Position numbers and translations under genes: made by a program | NCBI RefSeq assembly: GCF_026967935.1 | Contig: NZ_JAPVBL010000004.1 | Location: 310,001 to 374,000, forward strand | DNA from: Modestobacter sp. VKM Ac-2982 | GTDB taxonomy: Bacteria > Actinomycetota > Actinomycetes > Mycobacteriales > Geodermatophilaceae | Reading direction: 5' to 3' | Length of the DNA stretch: 64,000 nucleotides | Notes under the pieces: model-generated | Seen by the model: the letters and a program-made list of their open reading frames with translations, nothing else | The model's database searches: none | Told to the model about the DNA's origin: nothing | In this document: in pieces, positions 35,801 to 43,395 of the stretch | Layout of the letters: the number at the start of each line of letters is the position of its first letter | How positions within the stretch are numbered: the stretch's first letter is position 1

Positions 35801-36390
35801 GTCGTCTTGCCCGACCCTGGCGCCCCGATTATCGCGAGGGGTATTTCCTGCCCCGTCGCCTCACCCAGCCAGTCCCATATGGTCTTCGAGCCAGCGTATC
35901 CAGTGACAGCCTTCTCCCCGGACAGCAAAGCAGCCGAGAGGTTATGCGGACTGGCAGGCGCGAGGTCAAGTCTCACATAGACGTCTTTCGACTCGAGTTC
36001 GTATTCCCCCCTAGTCACGAGCCCGAGGGTTTCGAGGTATCGAGTCCGCGCGGCGACAGCTTTAAGGTATTTGCGAGTGAATCGCGAAAGGCGCCGCTGC
36101 AACTCAGCATCGATTGCTTCAATCGCTCGAGCCGTCCATCGTTGTCGGAGATCCCGTCCAATGCTGGCCGCGAACAGTCCGGCCGCCAAGAGGGCCTCAT
36201 AACTGACTGCGAGGGTAACGGCAAGGGCCGTGTGCCCTAAAGAGGTTAGGAAGTCGCGTGCTGCGAGAGGTCCGCCGATGCCTAGGACGAGAGCTGTAAG
36301 AACCCCGAGGGATCGCCGCGAAACGCGAGTCTCGACGAAGGCCTGCTCAGTAGGTGAGCCCTCAACGGGGTCTTCATCGCGAGGGGGCAC
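32824..36390 (-). CDS. Membrane NACHT NTPase fused to FGE-like and sugar-phosphate transferase domains
   Basis: This 1188-aa protein has two helices (~28-48, ~54-78). A NACHT STAND NTPase (~180-515) has Walker A GAPGSGKT (189-196), Walker B LLIDGLDEL (273-281), VVVSSRP (306-312) and the NACHT-type HLTLQEYLTA (504-513). Residues ~618-700 resemble the FGE-sulfatase fold (PITWLEYQYFLD, EPAVGLRFDDAQAFCIWLEG, YRLPATTEL), followed by a Cys-rich CDGCDGDE stretch and a helical region. Residues ~993-1188 are an apparently complete bacterial sugar transferase (membrane helix, SPGPALYRQQRVGLNGR, MYKFRTM, SLDELAQLFNVLLGDMSLVG, KPGITGLWQISGRSDL), which normally moves a sugar phosphate onto undecaprenyl phosphate. 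GTG start 6 nt after GGAG. Codon use is foreign (TTA, AGA). STAND proteins are switches, often defensive; the role here is unknown. Confidence 0.9.
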   Translation of the reverse strand: MPPRDEDPVEGSPTEQAFVETRVSRRSLGVLTALVLGIGGPLAARDFLTSLGHTALAVTLAVSYEALLAAGLFAASIGRDLRQRWTARAIEAIDAELQRRLSRFTRKYLKAVAARTRYLETLGLVTRGEYELESKDVYVRLDLAPASPHNLSAALLSGEKAVTGYAGSKTIWDWLGEATGQEIPLAIIGAPGSGKTTLLRHVAYSLAATRRRGVGRAFSRKIPVLINARDLRSWLPDSTATLSSLIRRSISDLELLEPPEWVETNLRRGRFALLIDGLDELSSPEARRTLVRWLDAKVDGAGSNSVVVSSRPYGYLENQLARATALQVRPFSEKQVAAYVRAWYLATSLRSFGTLNDSSTRAAAEGQRDLLSRLHSNGALFDLAANPLLLTMMANVHRYRRALPGSRAELYGEIFDVFLGRRHEARGIDVVLPVQQKQTVLEHLAYAMTVSGARDMDVRRAVSVVKAPLRRVAVVMTPETFLQHVLETSGLLIERERGKYAFAHLTLQEYLTASHIKERGLEVELAGRVAEPWWHETVRLYCSLSDATPIVRACLKRANDPRLLALAVQCVEEAREVAPELRATINSYMDPADGHTNRQAREIAAITRLQLRVYSDLPISSGRFRAKGPITWLEYQYFLDVTDGNRVPDHWSSPTYPAGMSNEPAVGLRFDDAQAFCIWLEGLQLSGQSYRLPATTELGTGSFELPPVGRRYGSWVSNNFSQLRDSRYWPVLRSGEQLERRITSPEVTVAPQWLFNDLFQLDLSQTCDGCDGDERSGDSLLLFGAHANIVDRNAHNAESSPLIELLLTAWSDTSAVDAGQASVDAKILARLSADYAVAHEGDSAELVARLVRSSKELVGAIELASNRDSSGDIERNRRELFQAARMEALRSTAAALALYTSRTGSASLPAANKLPAGAVRPARLAQVASAVMARCFALTYVELLQLSARREGILEPRESLQYVREPDGSAPEERYMAVLEVLSAGMRRRMWSYAKPVLDRTVAALAIASIAPVLMILALAVMTTSPGPALYRQQRVGLNGRTFNMYKFRTMVQGADRMLADELSLTDATGVLFKIKSDPRVTPLGRILRRYSLDELAQLFNVLLGDMSLVGPRPPLPNEVVKYDDHFARRLLVKPGITGLWQISGRSDLNWEDSIRLDLEYVDRMSPLLDLRILGKTFGAVMRGSGAY

Positions 36391-36667
36391 CTAGGTCTCC
36401 AGGGTGGGCACGGGAAAATGCGCACCCGCTCGAACTATTGTCACTGACCATCCTCCGGTGCTGCCGACTCTACTACCGGCAGCGGCCAATGTGGGAGGGC
36501 CGCTGCGAGGTGCACTACGGCTCATCGCCTAGCAGGATGCTTCGGCTTGCGCGCTGAGTGCCGGGGCCAACTTTTTCGCCGCGACGGATAAGCCCGATGC
36601 GAGGTGGCCAGAGGCACCTCGCTACACCAAGCACAGTTCAACTACGCGAGTCCATCGCACGACGATC
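36391..36667. other. Intergenic region upstream of the NACHT fusion gene
   Basis: This 277-bp stretch lies between the start of the NACHT fusion gene and the tRNA-Ala terminator. It keeps the lower GC of the gene. No convincing promoter hexamers, direct repeat of the tRNA 3' end or ORF with family similarity was found. Confidence 0.4.
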
Positions 36668-36696
36668 AGGCCGCCCTCCCAGCGGGAGGACGGCCT
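36668..36696 (-). terminator. Hairpin downstream of tRNA-Ala
   Basis: AGGCCG and CCTCCC on the plus strand pair with GGGAGG and CGGCCT around an AGC loop with a single C/A mismatch, a 13-position stem. It begins 9 bp beyond the tRNA 3' end on the minus strand. No T-run follows. Confidence 0.7.
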
Positions 36697-36705
36697 GCGC
36701 TTGGG

Positions 36706-36778
36706 TGGAGCTGAGGGGACTCGAACCCCTGACCCCCACACTGCCAGTGTGGTGCGCTACCAGCTGCGCCACAGCCCC
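36706..36778 (-). tRNA. tRNA-Ala (GGC anticodon)
   Basis: The 73-nt minus-strand sequence folds as a cloverleaf: acceptor GGGGCTG/CAGCTCC with discriminator A, D-arm GCGC-AGCTGGTA-GCGC, anticodon stem CCACA/TGTGG around CTGGCAG (anticodon GGC, codon GCC), and T-arm AGGGG-TTCGAGT-CCCCT. The 3' CCA is not encoded. It marks the right edge of the low-GC segment, a typical insertion hot spot, though no duplicated tRNA end was found. Confidence 0.95.
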
Positions 36779-36831
36779 TTGCCGACTCGGTCTGGTGTGT
36801 CCGAGCCGTGGAGAAGACTACATCAGGGTGA

Positions 36832-36867
36832 ACGGTGCCCGGCGGAGGGGTCCCCGGCGGGCACCGT
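36832..36867 (-). terminator. Terminator of the kdp operon
   Basis: A perfect 10-bp stem (ACGGTGCCCG with its complement) encloses a GC-rich loop that can itself pair (GGGG/CCCC). It begins 5 bp after the kdpC stop on the minus strand and before the tRNA promoter region. Confidence 0.7.
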
Positions 36868-36871
36868 GTCG

Positions 36872-37480
36872 TCAGCCCTCGGCGCCGAAGCGCTCGTGGA
36901 GGGCCAGGTTGAGCTCCAGCACCCGCACGTGCGGCGCCCCGATGAAGCCGAGGTCCCTCCCATCCGTGTACTCGTCGACCAGCGCCTGGACGTCGTCCAT
37001 CGACACCCCGCGCGCCTCGGCGACGCGAACCACCTGCAGAGCCGCGTACTCCGGCGAGATGTCCGGGTCGAGCCCCGAGCCGGACGCCGTCACCGCATCG
37101 GCCGGCACCTCGTCGACAGCGACCCCGTTGAGGGCGGCGACGGCAGCCCGCCGCTCCCCCACCGCGGCGACCAGTTCCTCGGAGTTGGGCCCCAGGTTCG
37201 ACCCACCCGACGCCGCGCCGTCATAGTCCGACGCCGACGGCCGGGTCTGGAAGTACTCCTGCAGCGGGTCGCCGTCGGCGCCGGTGAACGACTGACCGAT
37301 GAGCGACGACCCCACAACGGAACCTTCGACCGACACCAGCGACCCGTCGGCGCGAGCCGGCGCGATCACCTGGGCGACGCCCGTCATCAGCAGCGGGTAG
37401 GCCAGCCCGAGCACCACGGTGGCCACGAGCAGGGCACGGACGGCGGCCACCAGCTGGCGGCCCGAACGCAGAGCGGACAT
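36872..37480 (-). CDS. kdpC: Potassium-transporting ATPase subunit C
   Basis: This 202-aa subunit has one N-terminal helix (VRALLVATVVLGLAYPLLMTGV) and a periplasm-facing domain with SLIGQSFTG, YFQTRPSASDYDGAASGGSNLGP and ASGSGLDPDISPEYA, the family signatures. KdpC stabilises nucleotide binding by KdpB in the KdpFABC pump. Its ATG at 37480 overlaps the kdpB stop (TGATG); a GTG one codon earlier is also possible. Last gene of the operon. Confidence 0.95.
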   Translation of the reverse strand: MSALRSGRQLVAAVRALLVATVVLGLAYPLLMTGVAQVIAPARADGSLVSVEGSVVGSSLIGQSFTGADGDPLQEYFQTRPSASDYDGAASGGSNLGPNSEELVAAVGERRAAVAALNGVAVDEVPADAVTASGSGLDPDISPEYAALQVVRVAEARGVSMDDVQALVDEYTDGRDLGFIGAPHVRVLELNLALHERFGAEG

Positions 37481-39534
37481 CACGCGATCCCGGGCATGAG
37501 AGAGACGAGCAGGTCGATGAGCTTGATCCCGACGAACGGCAGCACCGCGCCGCCGATGCCGTAGACCAGCAGGTTTCGGCGCAACATCGCCGACGCAGAC
37601 GCGGGCCGGTACTTCACGCCGCGCAGCGCCAGGGGCACCAGCGCCACGATGATCAGCGCGTTGAACACGACCGCCGACAGGATCGCCGACTCCGGCGAGG
37701 ACAGCCGCATCACGTTCAGCGCGTCCAGCCCCGGGAAGACCCCGGCGAACATGGCCGGCAGGATCGCGAAGTACTTCGCCAGGTCGTTGGCGATGGAGAA
37801 CGTGGTCAGCGACCCGCGGGTGATGAGCAGCTGCTTGCCGATCTCCACGATCTCGATCAGCTTCGTCGGGTCGGAGTCCAGGTCGACCATGTTGCCGGCC
37901 TCCTTGGCCGCGGTCGTCCCGGTGTTCATCGCCACCCCGACGTCGGCCTGCGCCAGCGCCGGGGCGTCGTTCGTCCCGTCACCGGTCATCGCCACCAGCC
38001 GGCCGCCGGACTGCTCGCGCTGGATCAGCGCCAGCTTGTCCTCCGGCGTCGCCTCGGCCAGCACGTCATCGATCCCGGCCTCCGTGGCGATCGCCCGCGC
38101 CGTCCGCTCGTTGTCACCGGTGATCATCACCGTGCGAATCCCCATCCGGCGCAGCTCCGCGAACCGCTCTGCCATGCCCGCCTTGACGACGTCCTTCAGG
38201 TGGATGACGCCGAGCACCCGCGCGCCGTCGGCCGACGCCGAGGCCAGCAGCAGCGGCGTCCCGCCGGCGGCAGAGATGCCGTCGACGACGTCCCCGACCT
38301 CCGGCGGCACCGGGCCGTCCTGCGCCCGCACCCACGCCAGCACCGCACCGGCGGCGCCCTTGCGCAGCTGCCGGCCGTCGGGCAGGTCGACCCCGCTCAT
38401 CCGGGTCTGCGCGGTGAAGGGGACGAAGACGGCACCCGGCAGGTCATCCCGCCCGCGCAGGCCGTAGCGCTCCTTCGCCAGGACGACGATGCTGCGGCCC
38501 TCCAGCGTCTCGTCGGCCAGCGAGGCCAGCTGCGCGGCGTCGGCGACCTCCGCCTCGGAAGCCGTCCCGACGGCGACGAACTCCGACGCCTGCCGGTTGC
38601 CCAGCGTGATGGTGCCGGTCTTGTCCAGCAGCAGGGTGTTCACGTCACCGGCCGCCTCGACAGCGCGGCCGCTCATCGCCAGCACGTTGCGCTGCACCAG
38701 CCGGTCCATCCCTGCGATGCCGATCGCCGACAGCAGCGCCCCGATCGTGGTCGGGATCAGGCAGACCACCAGCGCGATCAGCGTGGTCAGCGACTGCTCG
38801 GCCCCGGAGTAGACCGCCAGCGGCTGCAGGGTGACCACCACGATCAGAAACACGATGGTCAGCGAGCTGAGCAGGATGTTCAGCGCGATCTCGTTCGGCG
38901 TCCGCTGCCGGGAGGCGCCCTCGACCAGCGCGATCATCCGGTCGACGAACGTCTCTCCCGGCTTGCTGGTGATCTCCACGACGATGCGGTCGCTGAGCAC
39001 CGTCGTCCCGCCGGTCACCGCGGAACGGTCACCGCCGGACTCGCGGATCACCGGCGCGGACTCCCCGGTGATCGCCGACTCGTCGACGCTGGCGATCCCC
39101 TCGACGACGTCGCCGTCCCCCGGGATCACCTGCCCGGCCACGACGACCACCCGCCTGCCCGGCCGCAGGTCCGCGGCCGGCACCTCGGAGCCGTCGAGCA
39201 GGTACGCGACGGTGGTCTGCCGGGCCTTGCGCAGGGTGTCGGCCTGCGCCTTGCCCCGCCCCTCAGCCACGGCCTCGGCGACGTTGGCGAACAGCACGGT
39301 CAGCCACAGCCAGCCGGCGATCAGCCAGCCGAACACCGACGGGTCGGTGATCGCCAGCACGGTGGAAAACACGGAGCCGACCCACACCACGAACACCACC
39401 GGCTGGCGCACCAGGCCGCGCGGGTCGAGCTTGCGGACGGCGCCGGCCAGCGCCGGCCCCCACTCGATCGCCGCGCGGGGGCGTGGCTCGGTGGGCGTGG
39501 CGGAGACGGGACGACGATCGAGCGCCGTCGTCAT
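37480..39534 (-). CDS. kdpB: Potassium-transporting ATPase ATP-binding subunit B
   Basis: This 684-aa P-type ATPase hydrolyses ATP to drive high-affinity K+ uptake through KdpA. Signatures are [10 protein letters not shown] with the phosphorylated Asp, the TGES motif in [31 protein letters not shown] and the membrane motif [21 protein letters not shown]. Length is normal for KdpB. A 58-bp spacer containing a perfect palindrome separates it from kdpA, unusual in an operon whose other joints all overlap. Confidence 0.96.
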   Translation of the reverse strand: MTTALDRRPVSATPTEPRPRAAIEWGPALAGAVRKLDPRGLVRQPVVFVVWVGSVFSTVLAITDPSVFGWLIAGWLWLTVLFANVAEAVAEGRGKAQADTLRKARQTTVAYLLDGSEVPAADLRPGRRVVVVAGQVIPGDGDVVEGIASVDESAITGESAPVIRESGGDRSAVTGGTTVLSDRIVVEITSKPGETFVDRMIALVEGASRQRTPNEIALNILLSSLTIVFLIVVVTLQPLAVYSGAEQSLTTLIALVVCLIPTTIGALLSAIGIAGMDRLVQRNVLAMSGRAVEAAGDVNTLLLDKTGTITLGNRQASEFVAVGTASEAEVADAAQLASLADETLEGRSIVVLAKERYGLRGRDDLPGAVFVPFTAQTRMSGVDLPDGRQLRKGAAGAVLAWVRAQDGPVPPEVGDVVDGISAAGGTPLLLASASADGARVLGVIHLKDVVKAGMAERFAELRRMGIRTVMITGDNERTARAIATEAGIDDVLAEATPEDKLALIQREQSGGRLVAMTGDGTNDAPALAQADVGVAMNTGTTAAKEAGNMVDLDSDPTKLIEIVEIGKQLLITRGSLTTFSIANDLAKYFAILPAMFAGVFPGLDALNVMRLSSPESAILSAVVFNALIIVALVPLALRGVKYRPASASAMLRRNLLVYGIGGAVLPFVGIKLIDLLVSLMPGIA

Positions 39535-39556
39535 GACAGTCCTTCAGTCGCGAGAA

Positions 39557-39580
39557 CGACAGAAATGGCCATTTCTGTCG
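39557..39580. repeat. 24-bp perfect palindrome between kdpA and kdpB
   Basis: The half-site CGACAGAAATGG is followed directly by its reverse complement. It sits just past the kdpA stop, within the operon. The same 24-bp core occurs again at 41611-41642, so it is a dispersed palindromic element or a terminator/attenuator that could set the KdpA:KdpB ratio. Confidence 0.85.
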
Positions 39581-39592
39581 GGGAGGTGGGGT

Positions 39593-41293
39593 TCATGCGA
39601 GGGCCTCGGCGAGGGGGCCCAGCGCGAGCGCGGGGAAGTACGTGAGGCCGACGACGACCAGGACGACGGCGCCCAGCAGGCCGACGAACAGCGGCTGGTG
39701 GGTGGGCAGCGTCCCGGCGGTCACCGGCGCCTTGCCCTGCGCCGCGAGCCGGCCGGCCAGCGCGACCACCAGGACGATGGGCAGGAAGCGGCCGAAGGCC
39801 ATCGCCAGCCCGAGGGCGGTGTTGTAGAAGGGCGTGTTCGCGCTCAGCCCGGCGAACGCCGAGCCGTTGTTGTTCGACGCGGAGGTGAAGGCGTAGAGCA
39901 CCTCGCTCAGCCCGTGCGACCCGTTGTTCAGCAGCGAGCCGAGCCCGGTGTCGGTGGTGACCGCGACCGCCGTCCCGGTGAGCACGAGCACCGGGGTGAC
40001 CAGCACGTAGAGCGACGCTAGCGTCATCTCGCGGCGGCCGAGCTTCTTGCCCAGGTACTCCGGGGTGCGCCCGACCATCAGCCCGGCGACGAACACCGCG
40101 ACGACGGCGAGCACGAGCATCCCGTAGAGCCCGGAGCCGACGCCGCCGGGCGCGACCTCGCCGAGCATCATGTTCGCCAGCACCAGCATCCCGCCGGTGG
40201 GCGTGTAGCTGTCGTGCATCGAGTTGACCGCGCCGGTCGAGGTCAGCGTCGTCGCCGTCCCGAAGAGTGCCGACAGCGGCCCGCCGAAGCGGACCTCCTG
40301 GCCCTCGGTCGCGGCACCCGCGAGCTGCAGCGCCGCGCCCCCGGCCCGGGCCTGCGCCCAGCTGGTGAGCGCCAGCGACGCAGTGGCCAGGCCGGCCATC
40401 ACCCCGACGATGGCCAGGCCCTGCCGGCGGTCACCGACCATCCGGCCGAAGGTGCGCGGCAGCGAGAACGGGATGACCAGCAGCAGGAACACCTGGAAGA
40501 GCGAGATCCAGGCGCTCGGGCCCTCGAAGGGGTGCGCGGAGTTGGCGTTGTAGAAGCCACCGCCGTTGGTGCCGAGCTCCTTGATCGCCTCCTGCGAGGC
40601 CACCGGCCCGCCGGGCAGGAACTGGGTCGCCCCGGCCAGCGTCGTCGCGTCGGTGCCCGAGGACAGGTTTTGCACCACGCCACCGAGCACCAGGACGACG
40701 GCGGCGACCGTGGCCAGCGGCAGCAGGACCCGGGTGATCGCCCGGGTCACGTCGACCCAGAAGTTGCCCAGCCGGTCGGTGCCGCTGCGGACGAAGCCGC
40801 GCACCAGCGCGACCGCCACCGCGATGCCGACGGCGGCGGAGGTGAAGTTCTGCACCGCGAGCCCGGTCATCTGGACCAGGTGGCCCATCGTCGACTCGCC
40901 GCTGTAGCCCTGCCAGTTCGTGTTGGTCACGAAGCTGATCGCGGTGTTCCAGGCCGAGCCCGGCTTCACCGCCGCCATCCCGTTGTCCAGCGGCAGCCAC
41001 TGCTGCACGCGCTGGAGCAGGTACAGGAAGAGCACCGACACCAGCGAGAAGGCCAGCACGCTTCGCAGGTACACCGGCCACCGCTGTTCGGCGTCGGCGT
41101 CCACCCCCACCGCACGGTGAACCAGCCGCTCCACCCGCCAGTGCCCTTGGGGCCAAAGTCGCGACTTTGGCCCCTCGGGGGCGGCGTCGGTGGTGAGGAC
41201 GCGGGCCATCCAGTCGCCCAGCGGCTTGTGGACGGCGACCAGCGCGATCACCAGCACCGCCACCTGCAGCCAGCCGGCTGCCGTGGCGCTCAT
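39593..41293 (-). CDS. kdpA: Potassium-transporting ATPase subunit A
   Basis: This 566-aa channel-like K+-binding subunit has ten helices with four selectivity-filter-like loops (e.g. [57 protein letters not shown]). It starts KdpA-like and then has an unusual insertion after the first helix, [13 protein letters not shown] (residues ~40-52), exactly where a 26-bp perfect palindrome lies in the DNA. Otherwise it is full length. Its ATG overlaps the kdpF stop (TGATG). Confidence 0.96.
   Translation of the reverse strand: MSATAAGWLQVAVLVIALVAVHKPLGDWMARVLTTDAAPEGPKSRLWPQGHWRVERLVHRAVGVDADAEQRWPVYLRSVLAFSLVSVLFLYLLQRVQQWLPLDNGMAAVKPGSAWNTAISFVTNTNWQGYSGESTMGHLVQMTGLAVQNFTSAAVGIAVAVALVRGFVRSGTDRLGNFWVDVTRAITRVLLPLATVAAVVLVLGGVVQNLSSGTDATTLAGATQFLPGGPVASQEAIKELGTNGGGFYNANSAHPFEGPSAWISLFQVFLLLVIPFSLPRTFGRMVGDRRQGLAIVGVMAGLATASLALTSWAQARAGGAALQLAGAATEGQEVRFGGPLSALFGTATTLTSTGAVNSMHDSYTPTGGMLVLANMMLGEVAPGGVGSGLYGMLVLAVVAVFVAGLMVGRTPEYLGKKLGRREMTLASLYVLVTPVLVLTGTAVAVTTDTGLGSLLNNGSHGLSEVLYAFTSASNNNGSAFAGLSANTPFYNTALGLAMAFGRFLPIVLVVALAGRLAAQGKAPVTAGTLPTHQPLFVGLLGAVVLVVVGLTYFPALALGPLAEALA
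41149..41174. repeat. 26-bp perfect palindrome in frame inside kdpA
   Basis: The half-site GGGGCCAAAGTCG is followed by its exact reverse complement. It encodes part of the extra GPKSRLWP segment in the first cytoplasmic loop of KdpA. It looks like a palindromic element inserted without breaking the frame. Confidence 0.88.
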
Positions 41294-41373
41294 CAGAACC
41301 GCTCCGGGAAGAGCAGGCTGCCGAGCAGGTAGAGCACCAGCCCGGCGGCCACGGCCAACGCGACCCAGGTCAC
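41293..41373 (-). CDS. kdpF: Potassium-transporting ATPase small subunit F
   Basis: This 26-aa single-helix peptide ([20 protein letters not shown] then LFPERF) has the size, position and C-terminal Glu/Phe pattern of KdpF, the lipid-like stabiliser of the KdpFABC complex. Its GTG overlaps the stop of the tiny ORF before it (GTGA) and its stop overlaps the kdpA ATG. Confidence 0.88.
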   Translation of the reverse strand: MTWVALAVAAGLVLYLLGSLLFPERF

Positions 41374-41453
41374 AGCCGTTCCACCCCCCGCACCGCCAGC
41401 GCCAGCAGCCCGAAGACCACCAGCGTCAGGAGCACGTAGACCACGTCGGTCAC
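41370..41453 (-). CDS. Tiny membrane ORF upstream of kdpF
   Basis: This 27-aa frame ([20 protein letters not shown] then VRGVERL) has a single hydrophobic helix and a basic tail. An AAGGTG ribosome site lies 8 nt before its GTG at 41453, and its stop overlaps the kdpF GTG by 4 nt, so it is probably translated as the first gene of the operon. It resembles KdpF in size but not in sequence. It may be an additional small subunit or a translational leader. Confidence 0.7.
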   Translation of the reverse strand: MTDVVYVLLTLVVFGLLALAVRGVERL

Positions 41454-41480
41454 GTCGAGAGCACCTTCATCCGCATCCGG

Positions 41481-41503
41481 GTGGACGACCTGACGTCGTC
41501 CAC
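41481..41503 (-). promoter_or_regulatory. Inverted repeat in the kdp leader
   Basis: GTGGACGAC and GTCGTCCAC form a perfect 9-bp dyad with a 5-nt centre, 28 bp upstream of the first ORF. It may be an operator or an RNA hairpin in the transcript leader. Confidence 0.55.
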
Positions 41504-41538
41504 GTCCGGGCGGCGACGCTAGGAGCGCTCAGCGGTGC

Positions 41539-41599
41539 TGACGGGTGTCTTGACGAGTCCTTGACGGCGCGGGGCACCGACCTTGACGCCGTCCTGACG
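41539..41599. promoter_or_regulatory. Phased TGACG direct repeats upstream of kdpFABC, probable KdpE sites
   Basis: Five TGACG motifs begin at 41539, 41551, 41562, 41584 and 41595; spacings are 12, 11, 22 and 11 bp, so four share helical phase. Two pairs have the longer form CTTGACG-N4-CTTGACG or CTTGACG-N4-CCTGACG. The same pair occurs upstream of kdpD. Direct repeats with 11-bp period are typical of OmpR/PhoB-family regulators such as KdpE. Confidence 0.65.
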
Positions 41600-41610
41600 G
41601 ACGGCGCCCG

Positions 41611-41642
41611 AGCGCGACAGAAATGGCCATTTCTGTCGCGCT
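41611..41642. repeat. 32-bp perfect palindrome, second copy of the kdp palindrome
   Basis: The half-site AGCGCGACAGAAATGG is followed by its exact reverse complement; the inner 24 bp equal the element at 39557-39580. It lies 7 bp past the stop of the VOC gene and upstream of the kdp control region, so it may terminate the VOC transcript. Confidence 0.85.
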
Positions 41643-41649
41643 GGCTGGG

Positions 41650-42072
41650 TCAGGCGGACGGCGGCGGGGTCATCTGGGCGACGCGGACGGAGTTGCCGAA
41701 CGGGTCGCGGAAGCCGAAGTCGATGCCGTAGGGCTGCACGACCGGCTCCTCCGGCAGGTCCACACCCCGCTCCTTGAGCTCGGCGTGGGTCTTGCGCGCG
41801 TCGTCGGTGGTGAAGAACAGGTGCCCACCGGCGGCGCCCTTGGTGACCAGGTCGCGCACCTGGCCGGCGATCTCCGGGCTCACCGACGGCGGAGCGGGCA
41901 GCTCGAGCAGCACCGCATGCCCCGGGTCGGAGGGCAGCGCCACGGTGAGGAAGCGCATCGGCCCGAACTGCTGGTCGGTCTGCACCTCGAAGCCGAGGGT
42001 GCCGACGTAGAAGTCCAGCGCCTGGTCCTGGTCGAGGACGTAGAGGGAGGTGATCGAGATCGTGTTCAACAT
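41650..42072 (-). CDS. VOC-family protein
   Basis: This 140-aa single VOC domain (MLNTISITSLYVLDQDQALD..., YGIDFGFRDPFGNSVRVAQ) is similar to glyoxalase-like proteins of the PhnB group. It follows an AraC-type regulator gene after 10 bp on the same strand, a common pair in which the AraC protein controls the VOC gene. Ligand unknown. Confidence 0.85.
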   Translation of the reverse strand: MLNTISITSLYVLDQDQALDFYVGTLGFEVQTDQQFGPMRFLTVALPSDPGHAVLLELPAPPSVSPEIAGQVRDLVTKGAAGGHLFFTTDDARKTHAELKERGVDLPEEPVVQPYGIDFGFRDPFGNSVRVAQMTPPPSA

Positions 42073-42082
42073 GGTCAGGACG

Positions 42083-42517
42083 CTAGGGGCGAGCGGCGTC
42101 CCCGGGCTTCTCCGAAACTGCGGTCTCCCCGCTGGGCCGCAGCCACCGCATGCCGAAGCAGGAGGGCACCGGCGCCAGCGGCCCGCGCCGGCGGTAGACG
42201 CTCGGCGGCTCCCCCACGATCTCGGTGAACACCCGGCTGAACGTGCCCAGGCTCGTGAACCCCACGGCCATGCAGACGTCGGTCACCGTGGTGTCGGTGC
42301 TGCGCAGCAGCCACATCGCCCGCTCGACCCGCCGCCGTTGCAGGTACCGGTGCGGCGTCTCACCGAACGTGGCCCGGAAGGTGCGGATGAAGTGCGCCTC
42401 TGAGACGAATGCAATCCGGGCCAGCGCCGGGACGTCGAGCGGCTCGGCGTAGGAGCGGTCCATCGCGTCCCGGGCGCGCAGCATCCGCCGGTTCGAGTCC
42501 TCGCTCGCCCGGCTCAT
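42083..42517 (-). CDS. AraC-family regulator, DNA-binding domain only
   Basis: This 144-aa protein has two helix-turn-helix units of the AraC/XylS family (LARIAFVSEAHFIRTFRATFGETPHRYLQ and VTDVCMAVGFTSLGTFSRVFTEIVGEPPS, ~28-125) and no N-terminal sensor domain. It resembles the short regulators that precede VOC genes. It likely regulates itself and the VOC gene downstream. ATG at 42517. Confidence 0.88.
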   Translation of the reverse strand: MSRASEDSNRRMLRARDAMDRSYAEPLDVPALARIAFVSEAHFIRTFRATFGETPHRYLQRRRVERAMWLLRSTDTTVTDVCMAVGFTSLGTFSRVFTEIVGEPPSVYRRRGPLAPVPSCFGMRWLRPSGETAVSEKPGDAARP

Positions 42518-42732
42518 CGGACCGGTCCTGACGTGCTGCTCACGGCATCCCCTCCTGACGGTCGACCGTCGCGTCGCCGGGCCCCGCGGTCAAGGGATCA
42601 GGGGGATCCCTGATGTGCCGGGGCACCGGTTCCCGACAGGCTCAGCTCAGCCGATCGCCAGCGGCACCGACCACCGTCGGGACGACGGCGACCAGGGGGG
42701 CAGCAGATGCGGACGACGGCGAGGGCACGCCC

Positions 42733-43359
42733 GTGGTGACCGCCGCCCTGGACCAGGTCGGCGGGTGGCCGGCGGTGCTGGTGCTCGGCATCGCCGCGCT
42801 GGTGCTGGCCCTGGAGAGCGGGGTGATCGCCGGGGTGCTGCTGCCCGGGTCGACCACCCTCGTCGTCCTGGGGCTGTGGTCGGCGACCACCGGCACGCAC
42901 CCCGCGCTGCCGATCGCCGTCGCCGCGGCCGCGAGCGGCGGTGGGGCGGTGCACGGCTGGCTGCGCGGCCACCACCGACGGATCACCGGCCCACCGCGGG
43001 GCCGACTCCGGACCCGGGTCGAACCGGCGGTGCGGCAGGCGGAGTTGTGGCTGACCAGCCGGTCGCCCGGACACACGGCGCTGGTGCTCGCCGCCGCGCA
43101 CTGGGCTGCGGTCACCCGGACGCTGACGCCCCGCGTCGCCGGGGGCGCGGGCGTGCCGCTGCGGTTGTTGGGGCCGGTCGTCGTCGCCAGCGGCACCGCG
43201 TGGGCGACCACCGTCGTCCTGCTGTCCCGGGAGCTCGGGCAGCAGGTCGCCGACGAGGCCGGCTGGGTGCCGGCCGCCGCGGTCGCCGTCCTGGCCGGCG
43301 CGTTGATCGCCCGCCGCCGGCTGCGGCACCGGCCCGTGCCGCACCGCCAGGTCGGCTGA
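42733..43359 (+). CDS. DedA-like (VTT-domain) membrane protein
   Basis: This 208-aa protein has four to five helices and a DedA layout: VLALESGVIAGVLLPGSTTLVVLG in the first half, and AAHWAAVTRTLTPRVAGGAGVPLRLL in the second, comparable to the E...GxxLPG and FGRF.PG.R motifs. DedA proteins take part in undecaprenyl-phosphate or phospholipid flipping and membrane energetics. Several conserved DedA positions differ, so it is a divergent member. GTG at 42733 is chosen because the 40 residues before it, back to ATG 42613, look non-coding. Confidence 0.65.
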   Translation: MVTAALDQVGGWPAVLVLGIAALVLALESGVIAGVLLPGSTTLVVLGLWSATTGTHPALPIAVAAAASGGGAVHGWLRGHHRRITGPPRGRLRTRVEPAVRQAELWLTSRSPGHTALVLAAAHWAAVTRTLTPRVAGGAGVPLRLLGPVVVASGTAWATTVVLLSRELGQQVADEAGWVPAAAVAVLAGALIARRRLRHRPVPHRQVG

Positions 43360-43395
43360 ACCCGGGCGTCCGCCGTCACCCTCCGGGGGTGGTCT

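Noticed and set aside
36706-36778. attL/attR-type duplication of the tRNA-Ala 3' end around the NACHT gene
   Set aside because: I looked for the T-arm/acceptor sequence near 32668-32823 and 36391-36667 and found no convincing copy, and there is no integrase gene.
42613-42732. N-terminal extension of the DedA-like protein from an ATG at 42613
   Set aside because: The 40 residues are charged, low in conservation signs and precede the first helix poorly; the GTG at 42733 is better placed.
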